From: Pseudovibrio sp. Tun.PSC04-5.I4
GTDB lineage: Bacteria; Pseudomonadota; Alphaproteobacteria; Rhizobiales; Stappiaceae
DNA: 64,000 nt
Direction of reading: 5' to 3'
Assembly: GCF_900104145.1 (NCBI RefSeq)
Contig: NZ_FNLB01000006.1
Span: 4,544,723-4,608,722 of the forward strand
The first letter of the stretch is position 1. Each line of letters begins with the position of its first letter. Positions 26,531 through 35,361 of this stretch are shown piece after piece. A program made the position numbers and the translations under genes. The notes under the pieces are model-generated. The model ran no database searches. It saw only the letters and a program-made list of their open reading frames with translations, and had not been told where the DNA came from.

Positions 26531-27145
26531 ATGTCAGAACTTTCACAACAGCTCTCCCCAGGTCTTTCGAAATTTGTGAACCGGTTGGTTACAATTAAAT
26601 CCTGGTTACTTGCCATTGGCTGCATCGTTATGGCCGGGACTTTTTTTCTCGTCGTGATCTTTCGATATGGTTTTGGATCTGACCTTTTTGCCTATGAGGA
26701 ATGGCTGCTTATCATTTGCTTCTGGATGTACTTCGCTGGCAGCGCTATGGGCACCTATGATGGCACTCATGTAAATGCAGACTTGCTGACCTATGTCATT
26801 AAAGATCCCCGCAAAGCCCATATTCGTTCAGCAATTATTGGCGCGATTGAGTTCATTATTGCGATGGCTTTGGTCTATTGGTCCCTGTTGATGATTATAG
26901 ACGAAGTTGGCAGCTATCCCCGCTGGCGCACCACAATCGCCCTACGCATTCCCTTTCTTGTGCCGCGGTCTGCTATGCTTGTCGGTTTTGCGACTATGGC
27001 GTTTTACAGCCTGTTGCATCTAATCGTGCTGTTAAAAGCTGGCCCAAAAATGGCTGAGGATGCACCGGCTTTGGAGGTTTTCGAAACACCTCAGCCGATA
27101 CAACCCGCGCTTGAACAAGACAAAATCAAAGAGCCAGCCCTATGA
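26531..27145 (+). CDS. TRAP transporter small membrane subunit, DctQ type
   Basis: The 204-residue protein has four predicted membrane segments (WLLAIGCIVMAGTFFLVVIF, EWLLIICFWMYFAGSAMG, FIIAMALVYWSLLMII and LVGFATMAFYSLLHLIVLL), as in DctQ. The EEWLL-WMYFAGSA stretch is the family hallmark. Its stop overlaps dctM by four bases. Confidence 0.92.
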   Translation: MSELSQQLSPGLSKFVNRLVTIKSWLLAIGCIVMAGTFFLVVIFRYGFGSDLFAYEEWLLIICFWMYFAGSAMGTYDGTHVNADLLTYVIKDPRKAHIRSAIIGAIEFIIAMALVYWSLLMIIDEVGSYPRWRTTIALRIPFLVPRSAMLVGFATMAFYSLLHLIVLLKAGPKMAEDAPALEVFETPQPIQPALEQDKIKEPAL

Positions 27146-28431
27146 TTATTATCGGAAGCCTTATTCTTATCTGCATCATGCTGGTTATCGGCGTCAGCGT
27201 GCCTATGGCATTCGGGGCAGTGTTGTTATTCATTGCCATGTTTGGTGGTCATGATGTGAGTGGCTTTATGCCAACCGGGCATTGGAAAGTCAGCTCACTG
27301 GTATTGCTTGCCATTCCTCTGTTTATTCTGGCTGGAGCTATCATGGAGCGGGGCCGCATTGCGGCGCCTCTGGTGGCATTGGCAGAGCTTTTGGTTGGCA
27401 ATATGCGCGGTGGGCTCAGTGCTGCTGCCGTCGTCGCCAGCGGAATATTCGGTGCCATTTCCGGGTCAGCAGCGGCAACGTTGACGTGCATCGGCTCAAT
27501 TATGATGCCACATCTTCGCAAGGCAAACTATCCTGAAGGGATGGCCGCAGCCCTGATCGTGAGCGCCAGTCCGCTTGGTCTTTTGATCCCGCCCAGTTCC
27601 TCGCAGATCCTTTATGCTTGGACAACGCAGCAATCTGTACTGAAGTGTTTTCTGGCCACTGTTGTGCCAGGCGTGCTCTTGATTTGCTTTTTGTGCATCG
27701 TGAATTTCTTCATGCTGCGTAATGTGAAGGGTTTGAAAACAGAGCGTTTTGAAGGCAAATTCACATTTGAACTTCGCAGCCGTAGTTTCAAGGCAATTCC
27801 AGCGCTTCTCATGCCTGTTATCATCCTTGGCGGCATCTATGGCGGTGTAATGACCCCCACAGAAGCGGCAGGTGTGGCTGTGATCTATGCTATTCCAATC
27901 GGTTTCTTTATTTACCGCGGTTTGAGCAAAGAAAACTTTTTCCCGACACTTCGGTATGCCGGTACAACCATTGGCGTTGTCATGATGATGGTGTTTATGG
28001 TGTTGATCGTAAGCCAGTTTCTGGTGTTTGAAAACATTCCGGCACTTGCCAAAGAGCTGATTTATTCTGTTTCCGATAACCCCATCATTATTTTGCTCAT
28101 GGTTAATCTTGTGATGATCCTGATTGGCATGTTGATGGATGATATCTCCGGTCTGTTGCTTTCAGCTCCATTGTTGCTGCCCATCGTTCAAAGTGTGGGT
28201 ATGGAACCTATTCATTTTGCAGCCGTTTTGGGCGTAAACCTTGGGATGGCAAATATCACGCCTCCGACTGCACCGCTGCTTTATCTCGGCGCTCGTGTGA
28301 CAGATGCACCCGTCAACAAAATGATAAAGCCAACGCTTATCATGATTGCCTTTGCATGGCTGCCAACACTCATCATCACAACTTTCATTCCTCAGGTTGC
28401 ACTCTGGTTGCCAGAGTTAGTGTTTGGCTGA
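27142..28431 (+). CDS. TRAP transporter large permease, DctM type
   Basis: The 429-residue protein has about a dozen membrane segments and the DctM landmarks: SGIFGAISGSAAATLTCIGS, SPLGLLIPPSSSQILYAW, GGVMTPTEAAGVAVIYAI and NLGMANITPPTAPLLYLGAR. It couples ion flow to uptake of the ligand delivered by DctP. It overlaps dctQ and is followed 72 bases later by the racemase gene. Confidence 0.95.
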   Translation: MIIIGSLILICIMLVIGVSVPMAFGAVLLFIAMFGGHDVSGFMPTGHWKVSSLVLLAIPLFILAGAIMERGRIAAPLVALAELLVGNMRGGLSAAAVVASGIFGAISGSAAATLTCIGSIMMPHLRKANYPEGMAAALIVSASPLGLLIPPSSSQILYAWTTQQSVLKCFLATVVPGVLLICFLCIVNFFMLRNVKGLKTERFEGKFTFELRSRSFKAIPALLMPVIILGGIYGGVMTPTEAAGVAVIYAIPIGFFIYRGLSKENFFPTLRYAGTTIGVVMMMVFMVLIVSQFLVFENIPALAKELIYSVSDNPIIILLMVNLVMILIGMLMDDISGLLLSAPLLLPIVQSVGMEPIHFAAVLGVNLGMANITPPTAPLLYLGARVTDAPVNKMIKPTLIMIAFAWLPTLIITTFIPQVALWLPELVFG

Positions 28432-28503
28432 TGGATGTCAGGTGCCGGTCACGATTTGTGGCTGGCGCACTTGGCACTTTGAGTTCTCAGATCGGTATAT
28501 CTA

Positions 28504-29658
28504 ATGATAACGACGCCATTATTTTCGTCTTGGTGCGAGATTTCCTGCGCTCATATCGAGAGGAATCTGCTTCTTGCTTTAAGTCTCTTGCCAGATCAAA
28601 CACACTTCTGCGCAGTGTTGAAGGCGGATGCTTATGGACATGGCATAAAAAATATCGTTCCAATCCTTGTCCGCCATGGCATTACCTGTGTGGGCATAAC
28701 CTCGAATGTGGAGGCTCATGCAGTCCGTGTTGCCGGTTTTACCGGAACCATAATGCGTCTGCGTACGGCTACTTTTGATGAGATTGCAGAGGCGATCGAA
28801 TATGGTGTTCAAGAACAAATAAGTAGTGTTGAGGCTGCCCATAAGCTTAGGGCGCTCATGCAAAAACAGGGGGTCAAGATAGACTTCCACCTCTCCTTGA
28901 ACGCCGGCGGTATGTCCCGCGATGGTTTGGAACTCTCCAGTTCTCCTGAACAATTGGCCTGCCGTGAGATTATCAGGCTCTTATCGGAGCATATCGTGGG
29001 CATATGTACCCATTTTCCGTCAAACGTGCCTGAAGAATTATCCGCCAGCATTACGCGCTTTCATGAGGATGTGGATTGGGTTCTGCGTCATAGCAACTTG
29101 CAACGGAGCCAGATGCTCATCCATGCGGGCAGTACACTGACGCTGGTTTCCAAGTTTGACCCCCACGTTGATATGATGAGATGCGGCGCAGTCCTTTATG
29201 GCATTGTTAAACCCGAGCTTGGTTTTAAAACAACCATGACCTTAAAAGCGCGTGTGACAGGTCTTGGGAATTTCCCGAAAGGCAGCACCATTGGGTATGA
29301 TCGTCAAGCTGTACTGGATCAAGATAAGAGACTAGCCACTGTCTCCTTAGGATATGCGAATGGGTTTTTACGCCAGTTTGCAGGGCGCAGTCAGGTTTTA
29401 ATCAGTGGGTGCCGTTTACCTGTACTCGGGAAAATTTCGATGAATACCATCGTTGTCGATGTTTCAAATCTCGATGATGTCGTCTTGGGAGATGAAGTGG
29501 TGGTGTTTGGTGAACAAGGTAAGGGCGCCATTACCGTTCAAATGGCTGAAGAATACTCGGGAACCATAATGGCTGATCTTTATACGGATTGGGGTCAGCG
29601 GAACCCCCGTCAAATCTCACTGCGAGCACACTCCGCGCTGTTTGCGGAGCCTTCGTAG
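28504..29658 (+). CDS. alr: Alanine racemase family PLP enzyme
   Basis: The 384-residue enzyme has the family's PLP lysine in CAVLKADAYGHG (residue about 41) and the second catalytic tyrosine in VSLGYANGFLRQF, plus PVLGKISMNTIVVDVS. It interconverts L- and D-alanine or, in broad-specificity members, basic amino acids. Its place at the end of a TRAP operon beside ornithine cyclodeaminase favours catabolic racemisation, for example D- to L-ornithine, over cell-wall D-alanine supply. That is inference. No strong ribosome-binding site precedes the ATG chosen. Confidence 0.88.
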   Translation: MITTPLFSSWCEISCAHIERNLLLALSLLPDQTHFCAVLKADAYGHGIKNIVPILVRHGITCVGITSNVEAHAVRVAGFTGTIMRLRTATFDEIAEAIEYGVQEQISSVEAAHKLRALMQKQGVKIDFHLSLNAGGMSRDGLELSSSPEQLACREIIRLLSEHIVGICTHFPSNVPEELSASITRFHEDVDWVLRHSNLQRSQMLIHAGSTLTLVSKFDPHVDMMRCGAVLYGIVKPELGFKTTMTLKARVTGLGNFPKGSTIGYDRQAVLDQDKRLATVSLGYANGFLRQFAGRSQVLISGCRLPVLGKISMNTIVVDVSNLDDVVLGDEVVVFGEQGKGAITVQMAEEYSGTIMADLYTDWGQRNPRQISLRAHSALFAEPS

Positions 29659-29989
29659 TCTACGATTTACCCGTGAAAATCTTGGCTATCAGTATTAGTG
29701 GGTGTTTGAGATTACTCAGAAATAAGATGCGGATTTGCACCAATATCACGCGAATGCGGTAAGCATGTTTTTCCAGTTCCGTCAAAGGAATTTGAGAAAA
29801 CCGGCAGTTTTGGTTGTGAACAGTGTGGGGAAAATCGAAGGATTTCTGGTTATTTTGATCAGGAGGGCTTCATAAAGTAGATCAAACATCCACAAGAGTC
29901 CAAGCGCAGAGCTGTTCTGCTGATAGCGTGAGGCGATTTTCGACAGGTGATTTCGAAACTCAAAGCCGGTTTCAGGCCATCCACTGAGG
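29659..29989. other. Gap with a doubtful minus-strand frame
   Basis: A 73-codon minus-strand frame (29782-30003) reads protein-like sequence (RNHLSKIASRYQQNSSALGL, LLYEALLIKITRNPS) but lacks a ribosome-binding site and overlaps a terminator. It may be a decayed gene. Nothing else is visible. Confidence 0.35.
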
Positions 29990-30023
29990 TCAGAGCCACA
30001 CAATAAGCGTGGCTCTGATTTTT
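29990..30023 (+). terminator. Strong stem-loop terminator
   Basis: Arms TCAGAGCCAC (29990-29999) and GTGGCTCTGA (30009-30018) followed by TTTTT. The T-run favours termination of rightward transcripts, but the stem also sits just beyond the cold-shock gene stop on the other strand. Confidence 0.8.
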
Positions 30024-30025
30024 AA

Positions 30026-30235
30026 TTAGTCAGCCTGTTGCAGGTTCACTGCAGAAACCTTGCCGTCACGGCCATTTTCCAGATCGTAGGAGATCTTTTG
30101 ACCTTCCTCTAGACCGGAAAGACCTGCTCTTTCGACAGCAGAAATGTGAACAAATGCGTCTTTTCCGCCATCTTCAGGAGAAATAAAACCAAAACCTTTT
30201 GTGGAGTTGAAGAATTTTACGGTGCCGATAGTCAT
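30026..30235 (-). CDS. cspA: Cold-shock domain protein
   Basis: The 69-residue protein has both RNA-binding motifs of CspA-type chaperones, GTVKFFNSTKGFGFI (RNP1) and DAFVHISAVE (RNP2), and the usual length. It binds single-stranded nucleic acid in the cytoplasm. A leader of roughly 100-200 bases without genes (30236-30430) upstream is typical of cold-shock mRNAs whose 5' untranslated region folds with temperature. Members are numerous in alphaproteobacteria, so the exact paralogue is not assigned. Confidence 0.95.
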   Translation of the reverse strand: MTIGTVKFFNSTKGFGFISPEDGGKDAFVHISAVERAGLSGLEEGQKISYDLENGRDGKVSAVNLQQAD

Positions 30236-30479
30236 GATTGATACCTTGTAAGTATACCCGGAGCCGGAGGCGAGAGGGTGTGTTTTCCATGCACAACATG
30301 CACATGGGTTGCAACGTTCGCAAAATCAGGGGGGAACCTAGCAACCGGTAAGCCGGAAGAACAGATGCCAATGACGGCTGTAAACGCATTTTGTATATAT
30401 AGTTACTCGTGGCTCCAGATTCAAGACAACACATAAACTATGCAGGTTTTTCTGTTGTGCATCCTGCCTGTATTAACGA

Positions 30480-30815
30480 TTGGACTGGCGGATAAAAACA
30501 TTATCGTGCTGGACGCCCTTATTATCCATAGAGATCTTGACCTTCTCGCGCTTGAGCCCATCCATAAAATCTATGCTGGTGAACTGAGAATTTTGATCTG
30601 GTTCGCGTGCACATCGTTGTCCTGGTCTAATTCGTTCAAGGTCTTCTCTCCGTGAAGTGCAATAAACGTGGCTTTCGCTTTAAAGGCCGGGCTATGGTTC
30701 CGGCGAGTACGCCTGCTCAAGGTGGACTTCTGTTCTTGGCATCATATCAGTTTCAGGAACTAAATCCACTTATACCAGCTGTCTAAAATCCCTGAGCCAG
30801 CTCTCTGTCCTGTCG
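30480..30815 (-). pseudogene. IS3-family remnant, OrfA start fused to OrfB fragment
   Basis: Minus-strand translation gives RRTRRNHSPAFKAKA, then HGEKTLNELDQDNDVHANQI (OrfA N terminus) and shortly after QFTSIDFMDGLKREKVKISM with DNVFI (OrfB, near the catalytic Glu). About 700 bp between them is missing, so it is an internal-deletion relic. The outer end (30720-30815) resembles 47865-47945, where a second fragment of the same family lies. Confidence 0.7.
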
Positions 30816-31214
30816 GCATCCGTAAAGCGACCAGCGACAAAGTTTGTGTATCCGCGCAAATTACATTCTGAAAGCCAGAAAGACCGCTGTTCATCAAGCC
30901 CTCCTGTCAAAGAGCTTGAATGATAAACCAATATATTTAGAACATCTTGAACCTAGTAATGTCGCCTGCAATATCGTGATATATACATTAAAGTTTGAAT
31001 TGAATTATCAACGTAACTTAGTTTTAGATAGGAAATTATAAATTATTGTTCATTTGTACTAGGATAGATAACAATATATTTCACTAATGTATTTTAATAT
31101 TTATGCATATCCATATTATTGTTGTTAATTTCGGATCAATATATTTTTCTAGTTGCACATAGGTATAAATTTCTATTTTTACTATCTTGTATCTATTTTA
31201 ATCTGGAGATTTAC
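30816..31214. promoter_or_regulatory. A/T-rich leader of the metalloprotease gene
   Basis: Strongly A/T-rich, no credible gene; a plus-strand open frame at 30844 is short and unsupported. Probably carries the promoter of the downstream secreted protease. Confidence 0.4.
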
Positions 31215-33026
31215 ATGAATTTTTCGTATCATCGAGGCTACGGATCGTTTCCCTATGGCCGCCATCCATATGGCCCAGTTCCCTATGGATCTTCATCCTA
31301 TAAATTTGAACGGTGGGATGCGCCCTTCAGTCGTGCGACTCCCTATTCGCTCACGCCTGGTGAATCATTTGTTGGTTCGCTGAGCTACCGTGGTGATCGA
31401 GACGCAGTTGCAGTCGACTTAGTCGCAGGCCAAGAATACACCATCTCCCTTGCTGGCGTAGGTTACTATGGTGTCCGCGATACCGTCCTTGCTCTTTATG
31501 ATAGTAACGGCAACCAAATAGCGTTTGATGATGATAGCGGCGAAGGCCGGAGCTCTGAGATTACCTTCACCGCGACCTCCAGCGGCAAATATTTCATTGG
31601 TGTATCTTCCGGCGGTGGTTCTTATAGAGGACGGTACAAAATAAACGTCGTCGCAACTGAGAAACCAATTGATCCAGATCCAGTTGATCCAGATCCAGTT
31701 GATCCAGATCCAGTTGATCCAGATCCAGTTGATCCAGATCCAGTTGATCCAGATCCAGTTGATCCAGATCCGGTTGATCCAGATCCGGTTGATCCAGATC
31801 CGGTTGACCCGGATCCAGTTGATCCTCAGCCTACTAGTGATCCAGAAATTGCGGTCCCAGCCGGTTCCTTCACGAATGATGAAATCGCCAACCAACTCAC
31901 AGACACGTTTTGGAACGGTAACCGAAGAGCATTTGACGTTGAGCCAGGTGGGTCGATCTCTGTTAACATCGGTAACTTAAACAGTGCTGGCCAGTATCTC
32001 GCGCTTAAAGCCCTTGAATCGTGGACTATGGTCACTGGCATTAACTTTGACGCAGTCAACTCTGGCGCACAAATCAACTTCAGCGATACTCGGAGCGGCG
32101 CATACTCTAATTCGCAAACGTCTCGGGGAACTATCTTTTCGTCAAACGTCAACGTCCACACATCGTGGCTAGCAAGAAATGGTACAGATCTGGATTCCTA
32201 CTCCTTCCAGACTTACGTCCATGAGATTGGGCATGCACTTGGTCTTGGCCATGCCGGCAACTACAACGGTAGCGCTAATTATGGGGTCAGCAACCACTAC
32301 GATAATGACTCCTGGCAGGGGACAGTTATGTCCTACTTCTCCCAGCGCGAGAACACTGCAATTGATGCCAGCACCGCTTATGTGGTTACGCCCATGATTG
32401 CTGACATTCTTGCGATGCAGGATCTGTATGGAACAGCAACTGATCTTCGTACAGAAGGCACCATCTACGGTGAAAATTCTACAGCAGGCGGATATTACGA
32501 CGAAATCGCAAGTCTCCGCCCTGCAACGTTCACCATCATTGACGGCGGTGGAGAAGACACTATCGATTTCAGTTCGGTCAATGCCAACCAGAAGATTTCG
32601 TTGTTGGCAGAAACCTACTCTGACGTTAATGGTCTGAGAGGAAACATGACCATTATGCGCGGTACCGTGATTGAGAATGCCATTGCTGGTTCCGGCAATG
32701 ACATCCTCATTGGCAATTTTGCAGACAATGCCCTTTACGGTAATGCTGGTAACGACCGCCTTGATGGTGGTTTTGGTAACGACACACTCTCTGGTGGTTC
32801 CGGTAGCGATACTTTTGTATTCAATGCAAACTGGGGTAACGACGAAATTACTGACTTCACCGATGGTGTTGATTTTATCGAGTTTGAAAGTGGTGCAACT
32901 TCTTTCGAAGATCTGACGATTTCAAGTGTCGGTTCTGATGCCGTTATTACGTATGAAGGCAGTGTAATCACCGTTACTGGTGTCGACGCCAGTCTTCTTG
33001 GAGTAGACGATTTCGCATTCGCGTAA
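31215..33026 (+). CDS. Serralysin-like RTX metalloprotease (M10) with PPC-like domain
   Basis: The start at 31215 follows CTGGAG. The 603-residue protein begins with a Tyr/Gly-rich tail with repeated PYG and no signal peptide. Next is a PPC-like beta domain (SYRGDRDAVAVDLVAGQEYT, GKYFIGVSSGGG), ten exact DPDPV repeats (about residues 153-202), then a zinc protease domain with YVHEIGHALGLGH and the Met-turn TVMSYFS. The C-terminal RTX region has GGxGxD-like repeats (AGSGNDILIGNFADNALYGN, GGFGNDTLSGGSGSDTF) and ends in DDFAFA, a type I secretion signal. It is probably exported by the HlyD/ABC pair at 34045-37099. Confidence 0.93.
   Translation: MNFSYHRGYGSFPYGRHPYGPVPYGSSSYKFERWDAPFSRATPYSLTPGESFVGSLSYRGDRDAVAVDLVAGQEYTISLAGVGYYGVRDTVLALYDSNGNQIAFDDDSGEGRSSEITFTATSSGKYFIGVSSGGGSYRGRYKINVVATEKPIDPDPVDPDPVDPDPVDPDPVDPDPVDPDPVDPDPVDPDPVDPDPVDPDPVDPQPTSDPEIAVPAGSFTNDEIANQLTDTFWNGNRRAFDVEPGGSISVNIGNLNSAGQYLALKALESWTMVTGINFDAVNSGAQINFSDTRSGAYSNSQTSRGTIFSSNVNVHTSWLARNGTDLDSYSFQTYVHEIGHALGLGHAGNYNGSANYGVSNHYDNDSWQGTVMSYFSQRENTAIDASTAYVVTPMIADILAMQDLYGTATDLRTEGTIYGENSTAGGYYDEIASLRPATFTIIDGGGEDTIDFSSVNANQKISLLAETYSDVNGLRGNMTIMRGTVIENAIAGSGNDILIGNFADNALYGNAGNDRLDGGFGNDTLSGGSGSDTFVFNANWGNDEITDFTDGVDFIEFESGATSFEDLTISSVGSDAVITYEGSVITVTGVDASLLGVDDFAFA
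31671..31820 (+). repeat. Ten tandem 15-bp repeats encoding DPDPV
   Basis: Units of GATCCAGATCCAGTT repeat exactly six times, then four times with CCG or other synonymous changes, giving ten DPDPV units. The nearly perfect DNA identity suggests recent slippage expansion, so the linker length is likely variable between strains. The antisense strand is also open, which creates a spurious long frame. Confidence 0.95.
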
Positions 33027-33038
33027 TATTAATATAGC

Positions 33039-33064
33039 AACAACCCGCTTAAGAGCGGGTTGTT
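33039..33064 (+). terminator. Terminator of the metalloprotease gene
   Basis: Arms AACAACCCGCT (33039-33049) and AGCGGGTTGTT (33054-33064) with a 4-base loop, 13 bases after the stop codon. The T-run is weak. Confidence 0.75.
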
Positions 33065-33211
33065 CACTTTAGAATTAGGTAATTAATAATAATTACATAC
33101 ATTTATCGGCGGTTACGTCCCCATTTATGTAGTTACAAAATAAATTGGCATCTTGAAACGTGCGCCCTACGCGAAATTTAACTCAGATTTTTCCGTTCAA
33201 AGACACAGCAT

Positions 33212-33885
33212 TGTCTGACCTCAGCGCTTATGACCCCCAATAAATGTATTGGATAAGAAAGTATTCTTTGCTCATCGGAACCACTGAAGAGTGGAAGATG
33301 AGATTGACAACAGGAATACGCAATAGTCCAGGCGAGAAGATCGTCAAAGATATTAAACGCGCCACCCACAACCCTTATTCATCCGCAGAGAATTTCAGGA
33401 TCGTGCTGGATGGGTTGCGTGGTGAAGGCAGCACTGCTGAACTGTGCCGTTGTGAAGGCCTGCATCAAGGTATCTATTACAAGTGGTTGAAGGGCTTCAT
33501 GGAAGCTGTGAGTGCCGGTTACAGCGCGTGCTGCCACATCCGACGAGGTCAAGGATCTGCACCGCGAAACCCGTGATTTGAAGGAGGTCGTTGTCGAGCA
33601 AACGCTCGAACTTCGGCTGCTCAAAAAAACATGTGCGGGGATGGGGTGACCAAGAATGAGGTATACCGCGTCGGACAAGCTTGAGGTTATCCAACTGGTT
33701 GAAAACTCCCATCTGTCAGCGTGGCAAACACTGCCCAAGTTGAGCATTCCCCGAACCGCATTCCTGACGAGGTGAGGCACAAGGTCGTCAAACTGGCTTT
33801 GAAGGAAACTGAACTATCGCCTCGGGAATTGGCGGGTATGGTCACGGGTCGGGAAAGATGTTTCTATCTCAGCACGATCCCGGCC
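33212..33885 (+). pseudogene. IS3-family insertion sequence, degenerate copy 2
   Basis: The left end TGTCTGACCTCAGC matches the IS at 18336. OrfA starts at ATG 33298 (MRLTTGIRNSPGEKIVKDIK) and is intact to about 33510, then frames shift. An OrfB start (MRYTASDKLEVIQLVE) lies near 33657, followed by a deletion and ELSPRELAGMVTGRER. The sequence then jumps to FYLST and stops, with the DDE domain and right end lost. Inactive. Confidence 0.8.
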
Positions 33886-34044
33886 GGTACTCCATTAACG
33901 GGAGATTACTGACTTATCAAGGATATCTAATATACAGTGTAACGATGATCTATCCTCAAACGGACGCTTATAGGCGCTGCCAAGATCACCCTATTATTGG
34001 AGGATGGTCCTGGTGAGTTGCAAAACTTACGGCAGACCAAATCC

Positions 34045-35361
34045 CTATTTCTCTTTGAGAGCATGGGCGATCTGATCGCGGAGGGGTTTGATGAAGTAGG
34101 AGAGGACTGTGCGTTCTCCGGTTTGGATGAAGCCTTCTACTGGCATACCGGGGACGAGGGTCTGTCCGCCGAGTTTGGGCAGTTCGCTTTCCAGGATCTT
34201 CAACCGGGCCAGGTAGAACTGTTCGCCAGTGACCTGATCGCGTGTCAGGTCTGGTGCGACGTTAAGCACGATCGCTCCAAGTTCCGGTGTGGTGCGCTGG
34301 TCAAAGGCAGCAAGGCGCACATAAGCGCTTTGTCCCGGCAGCAACTGGTCCACATCTGTTGGAACCACTCGGGTCTCTACGATGAGCTTGCCGTCTTCCG
34401 GCACCACCAGCATGAGGATGTCACCGGGTGCAATTACGCCGCCAACCGTATGCACGTTAAGTTGATGCACATAGCCCGATTGCGGGCTGCGGATATCAAT
34501 GCGCTTCAGTCTATCTTCTGCGGTGATTTCTTGTTCTTCTAGCTCGGCAATCTGAGCGCGTATCTCCTGAAGATCAGAGAGTACCTTTTCGAGGAACTCT
34601 TCATCCAACTGCAGAACCTGAATGCGCTTCTCGCTAATGGCTTCCTTGGTTTGAGCAACCTGCGAGATTAACCCGCCGCGCTGTCCCACAAGCTCCGCTC
34701 GTTCACGTTTGATGGCCGTCACTTGCGAGGCGTTGATCAAGCGCTTTTCCAATAGGGTGGAGAAGTCCGAGAGCTGTTGGGTAACCAGATCAATGCTTTC
34801 CGCCTTCGCGTCGCGCTGCACCGTTAGCCCGACAATCTGCTGCTCCAGCTGAGAAATTTGTTCGCCAAGCTGCATCTTGCGCCCTTTGATGCCTTGCTGG
34901 CGGGCGGCAAACAGAGCCTGCTCTCCTTCAAGGGTGGCAGATGTGATGGCATCGGTTTTCGCAAGGATCGTAAGCTTGTTCGGGAAGGTGACTTTGAGTT
35001 TACTGCGCCATTCAGCAGATAGCCGCGCTTCCTGCGCCTGCATCTGGTAAAGCCGTTTGCGGGTGATTGACAGATTGGCTTTGACCACCGTCTCATCCAG
35101 ACGGAATAGGACATCGCCAGCTTTGACCCTATCGCCATCCTTAACGAGGATCTCACCGATGATGCCGCCTTCCTGATGCTGAACCTTTTTGGCCTGCCCT
35201 TCGACTACGATGGAGCCGGAGGTGATAATCGCGCTGTTAATTTGCGCAACAGAGGCCCAGCCTCCAAGGCCAATCACCAGAATACCGACAAGGGCAAGGC
35301 CCCAGCCCATATGTTTACGGCGTGACTTTTGAATGCTGGAAAGTGTTGTTTGCTCAGACAT
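34045..35361 (-). CDS. Type I secretion membrane fusion protein, HlyD family
   Basis: The 438-residue protein has one N-terminal membrane anchor (MGWGLALVGILVIGLGGWA), a lipoyl/barrel-sandwich half (VQHQEGGIIGEILVKDGDRV), long periplasmic coiled coil (about 95-270) and the second half (DIRSPQSGYVHQLNVHTVGG) ending GERTVLSYFIKPLRDQIAHA. This is the PrtE/HlyD type that bridges the inner-membrane ABC transporter to an outer-membrane TolC-like duct. Its start overlaps the ABC gene end by eight bases. No TolC gene is present nearby. Confidence 0.94.
   Translation of the reverse strand: MSEQTTLSSIQKSRRKHMGWGLALVGILVIGLGGWASVAQINSAIITSGSIVVEGQAKKVQHQEGGIIGEILVKDGDRVKAGDVLFRLDETVVKANLSITRKRLYQMQAQEARLSAEWRSKLKVTFPNKLTILAKTDAITSATLEGEQALFAARQQGIKGRKMQLGEQISQLEQQIVGLTVQRDAKAESIDLVTQQLSDFSTLLEKRLINASQVTAIKRERAELVGQRGGLISQVAQTKEAISEKRIQVLQLDEEFLEKVLSDLQEIRAQIAELEEQEITAEDRLKRIDIRSPQSGYVHQLNVHTVGGVIAPGDILMLVVPEDGKLIVETRVVPTDVDQLLPGQSAYVRLAAFDQRTTPELGAIVLNVAPDLTRDQVTGEQFYLARLKILESELPKLGGQTLVPGMPVEGFIQTGERTVLSYFIKPLRDQIAHALKEK

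Noticed and set aside
31419..31895. Long antisense open frame with WIWIN repeats opposite the metalloprotease
   Set aside because: It is the mirror of the DPDPV repeat; it has no ribosome-binding site or plausible composition.
33997..34542. Plus-strand 181-codon frame
   Set aside because: It is antisense to the well-supported HlyD gene.
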